Assembly (NCBI GenBank): GCA_963766195.1
Contig: CAVXYY010000005.1
Coordinates: 310,001 to 374,000, forward strand
DNA from: JAHEFT01 sp963766195
GTDB lineage: Bacteria > Pseudomonadota > Gammaproteobacteria > Xanthomonadales > SZUA-36
Length of the DNA stretch: 64,000 bases
Direction: 5' to 3'
The notes below the pieces were generated by a model. The model did no database searches, was not told where the DNA came from, and saw nothing but the letters and a program-made list of their open reading frames with translations. Shown piece after piece: positions 45,308 through 54,448 of this stretch. Position numbers and translations under genes: made by a program. Within the stretch, counting starts at the first letter, position 1, and the number at the start of each line of letters is the position of its first letter.

Positions 45308-47369
45308 ATGAAAGACAAATCTGAAAAGCAAAATCCACTCCTCCGGTCCGGGCCCTTGACTCCACTTCCGGACTTTCCGGTCATCAAGCCGGTGCACGTG
45401 ATGCCCGCGCTCGAGGAGTTACTGCAGAACTATCAACAAGGCATGGAAGCCTTGCTGAATAGCGGAGCGGGGACGGGGTGGTCATTGGTCGAGTCGGAAG
45501 CGGCCTGGGCCGATGAACTGGACCGCGCATGGTCACCCGTGTCGCACCTTAACTCAGTTACAGGCAGTAAAAAGCTCCGTAAAGCCTTCAATGAGGGCCT
45601 GGAGCGGTTGACCGAGCACGAAAACTGGCGGCAGCAACATCCTGGAATTTTCCAGGCCTACCAGGAACTCAGCCAGTCGGCAGACTTTGTCGGCCCTCAC
45701 GCCGGTGCAACAGCGGATCGTTGAACTAGAATTGCGCGATTTTCACCTCGCCGGTGTCGATCTCCCGGAAAAGGACAAGGAGACTTACCGCGAGCTGGTC
45801 ATGCGCCTCAGTAAATTGGGATCAAAATTTTCCGAGAACCTGATTGATGCAACGCAGGCCTGGACTCTGCACCTGGAAGAGAAATCCCGATTGAAGGGTT
45901 TACCCAGGGCCGAATTGAACCTGTTGAGAGGCATTGCGAAACAGCATGATAAAACCGGCTGGCTGGTAGACCTCAGTGCACCGTCATTTAACGCGGTGAT
46001 GACACACGCGGAGGACCGCGAATTGCGGCACGAAGTCTACACTGCATACGTGACCCGCGCCTCCGACCAGGGGCCGATTCCCGGAAAATGGGACAATATG
46101 CCGCTGATCGAGGAGATGCTCTCTCTGCGGCACCAGCTCGCCCGAATCCTCGGTTTTGATAACTACGTTGAATATGCGCTTTCGCGCAGAATGGCGGAAA
46201 CTCCGCGGTCGGTGCTTGATTTCCTGGACAGTCTCGCAGCGCAGGCGCGTCCCGCTGCACAAAGACAATATGCGGAACTCCAGGAGTTTGCGGGCGGGCA
46301 GGGCGCCGCACTGCCTCTCGATGCCTGGGATGTGGCGTACTGGTCCGAGCGCTATCGCCAGGCAGAGTTGCATCTGTCCGACGAAGAATTGAAACCTTAT
46401 TTCCCGCTCGAAAGCATGCTGGAAGCGCTGTTCTTCACCACCCGGAAATTATTCGGCATCACGCTGGTCGCGGATCAGAAGATAGCCAGCTGGCATCCGG
46501 ACGTCCATTATTACTGGCTTGAAGACCGCGATGGCCGCCGTTTCGCCGGGCTTTACATGGATATGTTCGCGCGTAAGGACAAGCGCGGCGGTGCCTGGAT
46601 GGATGTTTGCCTGTCTCGCAGGAAACGGCGCGCCGGCGTCCAGCTCCCGGTTGCCTACCTGACGTGCAATTTTGCACCGCCGGTCGGAGAGCAGCCGTGC
46701 CTGATGACACACGACGACGTCCAGACCCTGTTCCACGAATTTGGTCATTGCCTGCACCACATGCTGACCGAAATCGAGTGGCCGCAGGTCAACGGCATCA
46801 ATAGCGTCGAGTGGGACGCGGTTGAACTGCCCAGCCAGTTGCTGGAAAACTGGTGTTGGGAGGAAGAAATTCTGTCCCGCTTCGCGCGTCATTACGCTGA
46901 TGGCAAGCCGCTGCCTGACGACCTCAAAGACCGCCTGTTGCGATCGCGGAACTTCCAGAAGGCTTTGTTCCTGGTCCGCCAACTGGAATACGCGCTTTGC
47001 GATTTTCGGCTGCACCTTGATTACGATCCGGAAGCCCCGGTCAACCCGCTTGACGTGCTGGACGGGATTCGCTCGGAGATCTCGGTGGTGCCGGTTCCGG
47101 ACTGGAACCGTTTTCTGAACAGCTTCTCCCACATTTTCGGAGGTGGTTATTCGGCGGGTTACTACAGTTACCTGTGGGCCGAACAACTGGCGGCCGACGC
47201 ATGGGGACGCTTCAACGAGGAAGGCGCGCTCGAACCCGGACCGGGGGATGCGCTGCGCAGGGAAATACTGTCGGTTGGCGCTTCGCGATCCGCGATGGAT
47301 TCTTTCATCGCTTTTCGCGGCCGCCCTCCGGAACCCGGCCCGCTGCTCGAGAGCTATGGATTATTGTAG
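45308..47369 (+). CDS. prlC: oligopeptidase A-like M3 metallopeptidase (one frameshift)
   Basis: About 686 residues after repair. The zinc motif HEFGH (in TLFHEFGHCLHHML) and the later SQLLENW and FGGGYSAGYYSYLW segments are typical of M3 oligopeptidases that degrade peptides, including released signal peptides, in the cytoplasm. The N-terminal third (NPLLRSGPLTPLPDFPVIKPVHV) is one base out of frame; an extra G near 45692 breaks ADFVALTPVQQRIVE. ATG 45308 is used, ATG 45296 is in frame upstream. Divergent from the DUF1579-like gene. Confidence 0.88.
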
Positions 47370-47389
47370 GAGGCCGCCCTGCGGCCGAT
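47366..47389. repeat. REP-like hairpin, variant stem
   Basis: GTAGGAGGCCGCCCTGCGGCC: it shares the GTAGGAG head with the REP copies but has a different stem (GGCCGC-CCT-GCGGCC). As with the others, the TAG stop of the upstream gene (prlC, 47367-47369) is inside the head. Confidence 0.6.
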
Positions 47390-47411
47390 CGATCAACAGG
47401 AACCCCAGCCG

Positions 47412-48179
47412 ATGAAAATCGCTTCGTGGAACGTCAACTCCCTCAACGTGCGGTTGCCGCATGTCCTGGCCTGGAGCACAGTCGCCCGGCCGGATGTGCT
47501 GGCCTTGCAGGAAACCAAGTTAACCGACGACAAATTCCCGGTCGATGAACTGAAGGCGATTGGTTATCACAGTATTTTTTCGGGGCAGAAAACCTACAAT
47601 GGCGTCGCTGTTCTCAGTCGTGAACAGGCGCACGATCCCGTATCCGATATTCCGGGGCTGGATGATCCGCAAAGGCGCGTCCTTGCAGCAACGGTGGGCG
47701 GCGTCCGTATTGTGAATCTCTACGTCGTTAACGGCAGCGAAGTAGGTTCCGAAAAGTTCGATTATAAAATCCGGTGGCTGGAAAAGGTCACGGCATGGCT
47801 GGCTTCTGAAATGAAACAGCACGAAAAACTGGTCGTGCTGGGGGATTTCAATATCGCACCTGACGATCGCGATGTTTATGACCCGGAGGAATGGCGCGAA
47901 AAAATCCTCTGCAGCACGCCTGAACGCGATGCCCTGGGCAAAATCCTTGGTCTCGGGCTGACGGATACTTTCCGGATGTTCGAGCAGGAGGAGCGCACCT
48001 GGAGCTGGTGGGATTACCGGATGAACATGTTCCGGCGCAAGCTGGGGTTACGGATTGACCTGGTGCTGGCATCAGAAGCGATGGCGAAGCGCTGCACGGC
48101 CAGTTACATCGATATCGAACCACGCCGCCAGGAGCGCCCCTCCGACCACGCCCCCGCCATCGCCGAGTTTGATTTGTAG
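47412..48179 (+). CDS. xthA: exodeoxyribonuclease III
   Basis: A 255-residue AP endonuclease/3'-5' exonuclease of base excision repair. Motifs: KIASWNVNSLNVRL, LALQETKL (metal-binding Glu), VVLGDFNIAP (catalytic Asp and Asn) and the C-terminal RPSDHAPAIAEFDL (Asp-His). Length is normal. The TAG stop lies in the head of the REP palindrome that follows. Confidence 0.95.
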   Translation: MKIASWNVNSLNVRLPHVLAWSTVARPDVLALQETKLTDDKFPVDELKAIGYHSIFSGQKTYNGVAVLSREQAHDPVSDIPGLDDPQRRVLAATVGGVRIVNLYVVNGSEVGSEKFDYKIRWLEKVTAWLASEMKQHEKLVVLGDFNIAPDDRDVYDPEEWREKILCSTPERDALGKILGLGLTDTFRMFEQEERTWSWWDYRMNMFRRKLGLRIDLVLASEAMAKRCTASYIDIEPRRQERPSDHAPAIAEFDL

Positions 48180-48213
48180 GAGCGAATTCATTCGCGAATA
48201 AATTCGCTCCTAC
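48176..48213. repeat. REP palindrome, 38 bp with one mismatch
   Basis: Begins GTAGGAGCGAATTCATTCG like the copy at 39961 and differs from it by a single base in the right arm (GAATAAATTC for GAATGAATTC). It separates the convergent xthA and grxD genes, contains the xthA stop codon and ends two bases from the grxD stop. Confidence 0.9.
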
Positions 48214-48215
48214 GG

Positions 48216-49151
48216 CTAGTAAGTCGGGACCGAGGGATCGATCTCCATGGACCAGGCGTGGATACCGCCGGCCACGTTGCTGACATTGGTGAACCCCTGC
48301 TTGCGGAAGTGTTCGGCCGCACCCATGCTCGAGTTGCCATGGTGGCAAAGGAAGGCGAGCCCGGTGTCTTTGGGCAGCCTTTCGAGTTCTTCCATCGTTT
48401 CCCGGTCAAGAAACAATGAGCCTTCGATAAACGCCCGGCTTCGATCGTGGGCACCCCGTACGTCGACCAAGGTCACTTCTCCCTTTGCGAGCTTCTGGGC
48501 CAGTTCCTTGACCGTCATCTGGCGGACCGGGGCCGGGGCCATTGGCAGTTCGATTGCCAGTCCTTCTCCCTGTACCGTCGAGACCCAGTCGATTACGGCG
48601 CCGCGAGCCCGCTGGGCAGTCGCGATGTCCATCAGGACCTTGATACCGTTCGATTCACTGACGATCTCGTTGCCCTGCGGCGGCGCCAGGTTGAACTGCG
48701 CATCCCAGCTTGCATCGATATTGAAGTGAAGGGCAATGCCATCATGCCCCTGCATGGCCTCGAGGATTTTTTCGGCAGCCGCGGCGGTTATCGTCACTTC
48801 CGGTGCGGTGCGGTCAGGTTCCTCGAGCCCCAGGCTGCGATGCAATTCACCGGAGTTCAGCATGTTCAGGATGATGTCACAGCCGCCGACCAGTTCACCG
48901 TCGATATACAGCTGGGGGATGGTGGGCCAGTTACCGTAAACCTTGATGCCTTCCCGGATATCGGAATCTTCGAGAACATTGACCGAAACATAATCGGGAA
49001 CCACGCTGTCGAGCGCAGCGACGGTCTTGGCTGAAAACCCGCACATGGGCTGTTGCGGGGTGCCTTTCATGAACAAAACCACCCGGTTATTCAGCACGTA
49101 GTTTTCGATTTTGCTCTTGACGTCGTCGTTCAGGTTCATTGCATTTTCCAT
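48216..49151 (-). CDS. grxD: monothiol glutaredoxin fused to IscA-like and rhodanese domains
   Basis: A 311-residue fusion. Residues 1-110 are a Grx4-type glutaredoxin with the CGFS site (37-40) and WPTIPQLYIDGELVGGCDI. Residues about 116-205 look like an A-type Fe-S carrier fold (VTITAAAAEKILEAM...) but contain no cysteine, so cluster binding by this domain is unlikely. Residues about 210-311 are a rhodanese domain with Cys269 in CHHGNSSMG. CGFS glutaredoxins carry Fe-S clusters; the fusion suggests a link with sulfur transfer. ATG 49139 is an alternative start. Confidence 0.88.
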   Translation of the reverse strand: MENAMNLNDDVKSKIENYVLNNRVVLFMKGTPQQPMCGFSAKTVAALDSVVPDYVSVNVLEDSDIREGIKVYGNWPTIPQLYIDGELVGGCDIILNMLNSGELHRSLGLEEPDRTAPEVTITAAAAEKILEAMQGHDGIALHFNIDASWDAQFNLAPPQGNEIVSESNGIKVLMDIATAQRARGAVIDWVSTVQGEGLAIELPMAPAPVRQMTVKELAQKLAKGEVTLVDVRGAHDRSRAFIEGSLFLDRETMEELERLPKDTGLAFLCHHGNSSMGAAEHFRKQGFTNVSNVAGGIHAWSMEIDPSVPTY

Positions 49152-49207
49152 TCAAGGGGATTCCGTTAATTTCGAGTACTGCATAAATAGGGCTGAAGTT
49201 GGCGATA

Positions 49208-49534
49208 TCAAGATTCATTCCAGCCATAATCAATCGTAATTTCCGTGCCGGGTTCGATATCGCTCAGCGCATAACAGTTCAGTCCGTCCATTTCCGCGTT
49301 GGGTTTATCGGAATGATTGATGAAACGCAACTCGTTTTTTCCGTTGTATCCGGTCCAGCTGTTGGCGGTGTCATCCTGTATCCACAGAACATGGGTGCCG
49401 TCTTTGCTTACCTCGGGTCCTTCATATACGCCGATCAGTTGACCTGCGTTTATGGGTCCGGCGGCGAACAGCCCCCGCCCGTGTATGGGCGAGCGGGTGA
49501 CGAACACAAGCTTGTTGATTTGATTGTGATTCAA
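49208..49534 (-). CDS. small SET-domain protein
   Basis: A 108-residue protein that is almost entirely a SET domain: SPIHGRGLFAAGPINAGQLIGVYEG at the start, RFINHSDKPNAEM (NHS pseudoknot motif) and GTEITIDYGW at the end. SET domains transfer methyl groups from S-adenosylmethionine to protein lysines. The pre- and post-SET zinc clusters of eukaryotic enzymes are absent. It follows the gene at 49538 by three bases, so it belongs to that transcript. Target unknown. Confidence 0.85.
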   Translation of the reverse strand: MNHNQINKLVFVTRSPIHGRGLFAAGPINAGQLIGVYEGPEVSKDGTHVLWIQDDTANSWTGYNGKNELRFINHSDKPNAEMDGLNCYALSDIEPGTEITIDYGWNES

Positions 49535-49537
49535 TTT

Positions 49538-50713
49538 CTAATGGCGCATTGAAGTGGTTCCGGCATCGGGAACCAGTTTACGCGTTTTTTCACTATGAAG
49601 GATGGTGCCTGGAAATGCTACCGAATGAACTCCGGGGATGTGGGTTCTGATGTGGGTCTGTATGTCGTTCAAGCCTCGCGAGCAAAGAGGATAGTAGTTT
49701 TCCACGACGCCCCCGTTGCGCACGGTAACGGCGATGGTGCCGAGCTCGCTGTAGCTGTGTTCGGTAATGGTTGAGTCGCCCGTGCCCGGTGCAGATTCGC
49801 TGATCTCTTTCAAGAAAGTCCCTTCCAGCGGAGTGGGATCTGCGGAAAGGTGGAACCGGACTTCGAGGCCGTGTGCTTTGAGCGTGGTCAGGTATTGCCG
49901 GATTTCCCGGGTCCAGTCGCCATAGGCCGCCGCCAGGGCCTGCCGTTCCGCCACGATATGGGACCCGCTGCCGTCGGAAGCCCAGCTGTCAAAGGTTTCA
50001 AATCGGGTATGAACAGCGCCTTCATCCCAGACAAATTCCCGTCCGCCGGCAGTTTTTACGCGAACCGGACCTGACCTTTCCGTGAGTGCAGCGTCTAGCA
50101 GTTCCCAAAGGGGCAGAAAGCCAAAATGATCGAGTTGCATACGCAGCATGGCGTTCAGGTCAGTCAGCGTCATCATGCGTGCATGGTTGATGGAAATGCT
50201 GAATGCCGTTTCCAGCCAGGCGGCTGAATGCGCGGAAAGCTGACCTTCCTCGATGAACCGGTATTCCATCGACTGTCCCAACTCGCTGACCAGGTCTGCC
50301 GGGCCCTGGATGACGACCGGTAACAGTTGCAGCAGGCCCAGTGGGATGTCCGGCAGCGGCTGTAAAGCAACGGATGGCATCTTGCCATTTTGGGCCCCGA
50401 TGCTGACCAGGCCGGGCTTGAAGTTCTCTGCGCGGTCGCTTGTCGCGACGGCTTCCAATGCCCTGAAGACCGGGTAGGAGGGCCTCAGGACCTGTGTCTG
50501 GTCGAAAAGGGCACCAGCCGCTATCAGGCTGCACCTGGAGATCTCCGGTAAAAGGGATTTCAGGTCTGTCGCAATATGAGCAAGCATTTGCTCTGATTCC
50601 GCAGCTCCCAGCAGGCCCGGGCGGGAAGCATTGGCTCCATAGAACCGGGTCGCATCCGTTTCAATGGCGACCAGTATCCTGTAGAAACCGGTGTTTGCCG
50701 GCTGCTTGCTCAT
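49538..50713 (-). CDS. conserved protein of unknown function
   Basis: A 391-residue protein not recognised. It has no signal peptide or clear membrane segment. Parts with regular secondary structure are FYRILVAIETDATRFYGANA, a helix-rich centre (residues 150-215) and a C-terminal region with NGGVVENYYPLCSRGLNDI. It overlaps the DUF1232 gene by one base (TGATG) and precedes the SET gene, so it is part of a tightly packed run. It may be a rapidly changing lineage-specific gene. Confidence 0.6.
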   Translation of the reverse strand: MSKQPANTGFYRILVAIETDATRFYGANASRPGLLGAAESEQMLAHIATDLKSLLPEISRCSLIAAGALFDQTQVLRPSYPVFRALEAVATSDRAENFKPGLVSIGAQNGKMPSVALQPLPDIPLGLLQLLPVVIQGPADLVSELGQSMEYRFIEEGQLSAHSAAWLETAFSISINHARMMTLTDLNAMLRMQLDHFGFLPLWELLDAALTERSGPVRVKTAGGREFVWDEGAVHTRFETFDSWASDGSGSHIVAERQALAAAYGDWTREIRQYLTTLKAHGLEVRFHLSADPTPLEGTFLKEISESAPGTGDSTITEHSYSELGTIAVTVRNGGVVENYYPLCSRGLNDIQTHIRTHIPGVHSVAFPGTILHSEKTRKLVPDAGTTSMRH

Positions 50714-51276
50714 CAGAAAAGGGAGAACGGGGACTTGCTGTCCCCGCCGCCTCTTCCTTTGCTGCGGCGGCTTCTCATGCGGGAATGAAGTTGTTTGCGG
50801 CGTTCTTCGAGCCAGTCGGTGCGCTCCAGCGCCATCGCTTCCTGGCCCAGTCGGCTGGATTCCGCCGCCCGGAATACACAGAAATCGCGATACGCCTGGA
50901 TCTCGTGCTTGAGTTCACGGCTCACCATTTCAATCATGATAGCGTCATCCAGGAAACCCAGCCCCGGGACGTCGTCCGGAATCAGATCCTCGGGTTCTGA
51001 GAAATAAGCCAGAGCTTCCAGCACCCTTTTGCGGTCTTCGCTCTCAAGCCCCCAACCCTTGTCGACAATCATGCCGATCAGGGTTTCGAGCCGGCTCATG
51101 CGCTCACGGATAAAATCCGAAGTGTCGGATTCCGAGACCTCAACCAGCAGCGTCCTGGCGTTGCTGATGATATCGGCCGGGTCTATGTCGCCGGCATTTT
51201 TCCGCGCCTTAAACATCACCTCCCTGAAATAATCCAGATCGGCGTCGCTCAGTTCGAAAGTGATTTCCATGGACAT
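50713..51276 (-). CDS. DUF1232/YkvA-like protein
   Basis: A 187-residue protein with the DUF1232 pattern in the middle (VLEALAYFSEPEDLIPDDVPGLGFLDDAIMI), a segment usually found as a short membrane-associated helix pair but here rather polar. The N-terminal half is helical; the C-terminus is basic and Gly/Ser rich (MRSRRSKGRGGGDSK). Function unknown. It follows the LEA lipoprotein gene by 13 bases on the same strand. Confidence 0.7.
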   Translation of the reverse strand: MSMEITFELSDADLDYFREVMFKARKNAGDIDPADIISNARTLLVEVSESDTSDFIRERMSRLETLIGMIVDKGWGLESEDRKRVLEALAYFSEPEDLIPDDVPGLGFLDDAIMIEMVSRELKHEIQAYRDFCVFRAAESSRLGQEAMALERTDWLEERRKQLHSRMRSRRSKGRGGGDSKSPFSLF

Positions 51277-51289
51277 CGTATTCTCCGGC

Positions 51290-51793
51290 TTAAAATTTTT
51301 CGTCGCGTTGCAGGCCCTGCGCCTGGGTCACAGCGGCACGGAAATCACCGGGCTTGCCCGGAACCGGGTACAGGTAGCCTTTCTGTTCGAAGGAGAGGTA
51401 GCCGTCTTCAACCGTACGGACTCTTCCCTTGAGATCAAAGGGCAGGCTTTTGACTTCCCCGCTTTCCAGCGACTTCAGCAACGCCTGTCTTTCCCGGTCA
51501 GGCTGTTTTTCCACCAGGACCCGCTCGGCGGAGTTTGCGCCGACGATCAAATCATAAGCGCGGTTCTCCCTGGTGAGTTCTGCACCGTCAGTCGTCACGG
51601 TGATGTCGATCATGTCAATCGTCATCGGCACACCGTTCTGGTTCCTGATATCAAAGGCCACGGACAGCATGCTTTCAGCCATGCTCATGCCGGAAATACT
51701 GATAAAAGGCGCGCGGCCCTTGATGACCTGGGGCCCGCACGACACACAGCAGGCCGCGACAAGCAACAATACGAGAAGCCGCGGGATGGTCAT
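51290..51793 (-). CDS. LEA type 2/WHy-domain lipoprotein
   Basis: A 167-residue protein. Signal sequence MTIPRLLVLLLVAACCVSC ends in a lipobox, then a single beta-sandwich of the WHy/LEA14 type (SMLSVAFDIRNQNGVPMTIDMIDITVTTDGAEL). These domains appear in desiccation and envelope stress proteins. ATG 51793 overlaps the OppF-like stop (ATGA). The longer frame starting at 51820 lacks a better start. Confidence 0.72.
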   Translation of the reverse strand: MTIPRLLVLLLVAACCVSCGPQVIKGRAPFISISGMSMAESMLSVAFDIRNQNGVPMTIDMIDITVTTDGAELTRENRAYDLIVGANSAERVLVEKQPDRERQALLKSLESGEVKSLPFDLKGRVRTVEDGYLSFEQKGYLYPVPGKPGDFRAAVTQAQGLQRDEKF

Positions 51794-52806
51794 GTTTCTG
51801 TAGAATTCCATAAATGGCACCTTGCCCGGTGGCTGGCGGTTTTCAACTCGGGATTGCCGTCACCCACACCGTGTTGTTCACCAATAGTAACCTCAGAAGG
51901 CTCAACGGATGAGCATAGCTGAATTTTTTCCCGGCAACGCATATGAAACACGCAGCCTGCCGGTGGAGTCAAGGGGGAAGGCGGTTCGCCGGTGAGCACT
52001 TCCGGCCTCGGGTGACCAGGGTCGGCGACGGGCACCGAGGCGAGCAAAGACCGGGTATAGGGATGGGCAGGCCGATCGAACAGCGCTTCAGTACCGGCGC
52101 TTTCGACGATTTTTCCGAAGTACATCACGCCAACCGTATCCGCGAGGCGACGGATCACGGTCAGGTCATGGGAAACGAACAGGAATGCCACGCCGAGTTT
52201 CTCGCGCAGTTCGAGCACCAGCTCAATCATCCGCGACTGAACCGGCACATCCAGTGAAGACAGGGGTTCATCGGCGATAATCAGGTCCGGTTCGGAAACC
52301 AGGGCTCGGGCCAGCGCCACTCTTTGCCGCTGGCCTCCGGACAATTCCTGCGGATACCGATGCCGCAGCCCGGGGTCAAGGCCAACCGTCTGGAGCGCGG
52401 CTTGAGCCTTTTCCGCGCGGCTGGCGGGTATGCCGATTCGGAAATGCTCCAGCGGTTCCACCAGCGTTTGGAGCACTGTACGGCGCGGGCTGAGGGATGC
52501 CAGCGAATCCTGGAATACGAATTGAATATACCTGCGCGCCGTTCTCAACTGCGCGGCATTCATGCTGACGAGGTCCTCCCCACGGTACAGAACCTGTCCG
52601 GCAGCGGGCCGGACCAGTTGCACAACCGCTTGCGCCAGGGAGGATTTTCCAGAACCCGATTCCCCCACCAGCCCGTATATACCGGCCGCGTCGATGTCCA
52701 GGCTGACGCCATTAACCGCCGTGAATGACGTCCGGGAATGGGCCCTGGCCGGGTAGCGCACCACCAGGTCGCGAACGCTTAACAGGGGCGCGTCGGCAAT
52801 CATCAT
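51790..52806 (-). CDS. oligopeptide ABC transporter ATPase (OppF/DppF-like)
   Basis: A 338-residue ATPase subunit: Walker A GESGSGKSS, signature LSGGQRQRVALARAL, Walker B LIIADEPLSSLD, and the C-terminal oligopeptide-type extension (GEPPSPLTPPAGCVFHMRC) with cysteines that can bind an Fe-S cluster in some family members. It pairs with the OppD-like protein encoded just upstream to drive peptide uptake. Overlaps both neighbours by four bases. Confidence 0.92.
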   Translation of the reverse strand: MMIADAPLLSVRDLVVRYPARAHSRTSFTAVNGVSLDIDAAGIYGLVGESGSGKSSLAQAVVQLVRPAAGQVLYRGEDLVSMNAAQLRTARRYIQFVFQDSLASLSPRRTVLQTLVEPLEHFRIGIPASRAEKAQAALQTVGLDPGLRHRYPQELSGGQRQRVALARALVSEPDLIIADEPLSSLDVPVQSRMIELVLELREKLGVAFLFVSHDLTVIRRLADTVGVMYFGKIVESAGTEALFDRPAHPYTRSLLASVPVADPGHPRPEVLTGEPPSPLTPPAGCVFHMRCREKIQLCSSVEPSEVTIGEQHGVGDGNPELKTASHRARCHLWNSTET

Positions 52807-53603
52807 CCCAATCCGGCCCGAGGGCCGGATTCCAGCAGGCTCCTGGTATAAGCGTGCTGTGGCCTGCTGAACAAATCCTGCACCGTTGCTTCCTCGACGG
52901 CTCTGCCGTCGAGCATCACCACGGCCCGGTCACAATACTGCGCCACGACACCCGGATCATGCGTGATCAGCAGAATCGAGGTTCCAAATTCCTGTCCGAG
53001 GCGGGTGAGCCGGCCCAGTACCTGCGCCTGGGTGGTGACGTCGAGTGCTGTCGTGGGTTCGTCCGCAATCAGGACGCGAGGTCTGCAGGCCATGGCCATC
53101 GCAATCATCACGCGCTGCCGCATGCCGCCCGAGAGCTGATGCGGGTAGCTTTGCAAGATATGAGCGGTATCAGCGAAGCCGACGTCCTCGAGCATAGCCA
53201 CCGACGATAATCGCGCTGCTTGACGGGTCTGTCCCCGATGCCGCCGGAATACCGAACTGATCTGATTTCCCACGGTAAATACCGGGTCAAGCGCGGTGAG
53301 GGGCTCCTGGAATATCATGGACATCAAACGTCCCCTGACTCTGCGCATGCCCGCTTCGGTTAACCCGACCAGGTCCGAACCGTCCAGTTCGATCGCATCC
53401 GCCCGCACGCTCCAACCGTTGCGCGGCAGGATTTGCATGACTGCTTCGGCAGTCTTCGTCTTGCCGCAACCGGACGCGCCAACCATGGCCAGCACTTCGC
53501 CCTCGCGAAGGTTGAAACTGACGTGATCGACCACGGTTATCGCATGGCCGGGCCGATGATTCGCGACCGTCAGGTTTTGCACGGAAAGGGTGTACGGGCT
53601 CAC
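52803..53603 (-). CDS. oligopeptide ABC transporter ATPase (OppD/DppD-like)
   Basis: A 266-residue ATPase with Walker A GASGCGKTKTAEA, signature LSGGMRQRVMIAMAMA and Walker B VLIADEPTTALD. It ends without the long C-terminal extension of typical OppD proteins (about 320 residues), so the cysteine-rich tail is missing in this subunit. It forms the ATPase pair with the following gene product. Confidence 0.9.
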   Translation of the reverse strand: MSPYTLSVQNLTVANHRPGHAITVVDHVSFNLREGEVLAMVGASGCGKTKTAEAVMQILPRNGWSVRADAIELDGSDLVGLTEAGMRRVRGRLMSMIFQEPLTALDPVFTVGNQISSVFRRHRGQTRQAARLSSVAMLEDVGFADTAHILQSYPHQLSGGMRQRVMIAMAMACRPRVLIADEPTTALDVTTQAQVLGRLTRLGQEFGTSILLITHDPGVVAQYCDRAVVMLDGRAVEEATVQDLFSRPQHAYTRSLLESGPRAGLG

Positions 53604-54448
53604 AGGGCAGCCTCCTTCGGGTCGAAGGCGTCCTGCAAGGCGTCCGTGAACAAATTGAAACCGAGTAGCAGGAAGAACAACATCAGTGACGCCGCCAGGA
53701 AATTGCTGAAGTGTCCGGCCAGCACTTCCTGGGTGCTCTCGGCCAGCATCAACCCCCAGCTGACGCCATCGTGGACCCCGAGACCGAGAAAACTGAGGAT
53801 GACCTCGGTCTTGATCGCTGCGATAAATGCAATGCTGGTTTGTATCAACAGGATATGCAGGGTGTTCGGAACCACGTGGCGGGCAAGGATGAGCAGGTCA
53901 GGCAGACCAATTGCCCGGGCCGAGAGCACAAATTCACGGGATTTGATTTTCATGACTTCCGCCCTGACGAGGCGCCCGGTCGTGGTCCAGAAAGTCGCGA
54001 TCATGGCTGCGTGCATGGCCCACCCTTCACCCCGCAGGGCGAAGGCAACCGCAGCGACAAACAGGTAGAAAGGAATCGAATCCAACACGCCTTTGAGCCA
54101 CAGGATTGCATAGTCGACCCAACTGTCGCTGTACCAACCGGCGAGCGCGCCGAGGGCGGCGCCCAGGACAGTGGAGAGAATCGAAACCACCATGCCGATG
54201 GCAAAGGCTGTGCGCACGCTGTAAATAGCCCGTTGGAATATGTCCTGTCCCAACAGGTTGGTTCCGAACCAGTACTCTGCGCCTGGTGGTTCCCAGCGCC
54301 CGCCGCTGGCTTCAGACCAGTTCTGCCCGAGGACTCCGGCCCATACGCCGGCCGCCACCAGGAAAAAGGCGGATACGATCATAAAACCGGCCAGTCCCGC
54401 CTTGTCACTTCGCACTTTTCGCCAAAAACGTATACCGGAATCCATCAA
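53600..54448 (-). CDS. oligopeptide ABC transporter permease (OppC/DppC-like)
   Basis: A 282-residue inner-membrane permease with six helices. The N-terminal cytosolic tail, first helix (LAGFMIVSAFFLVAAGVWAG), GTNLLGQDIFQRAIYSVRTA, and the EAA-like loop REFVLSARAIGLPDLLILARHVVPN are typical of the C subunit. It dimerises with the B subunit to form the peptide channel. Starts and ends overlap neighbours by four bases. Confidence 0.92.
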   Translation of the reverse strand: MMDSGIRFWRKVRSDKAGLAGFMIVSAFFLVAAGVWAGVLGQNWSEASGGRWEPPGAEYWFGTNLLGQDIFQRAIYSVRTAFAIGMVVSILSTVLGAALGALAGWYSDSWVDYAILWLKGVLDSIPFYLFVAAVAFALRGEGWAMHAAMIATFWTTTGRLVRAEVMKIKSREFVLSARAIGLPDLLILARHVVPNTLHILLIQTSIAFIAAIKTEVILSFLGLGVHDGVSWGLMLAESTQEVLAGHFSNFLAASLMLFFLLLGFNLFTDALQDAFDPKEAAL

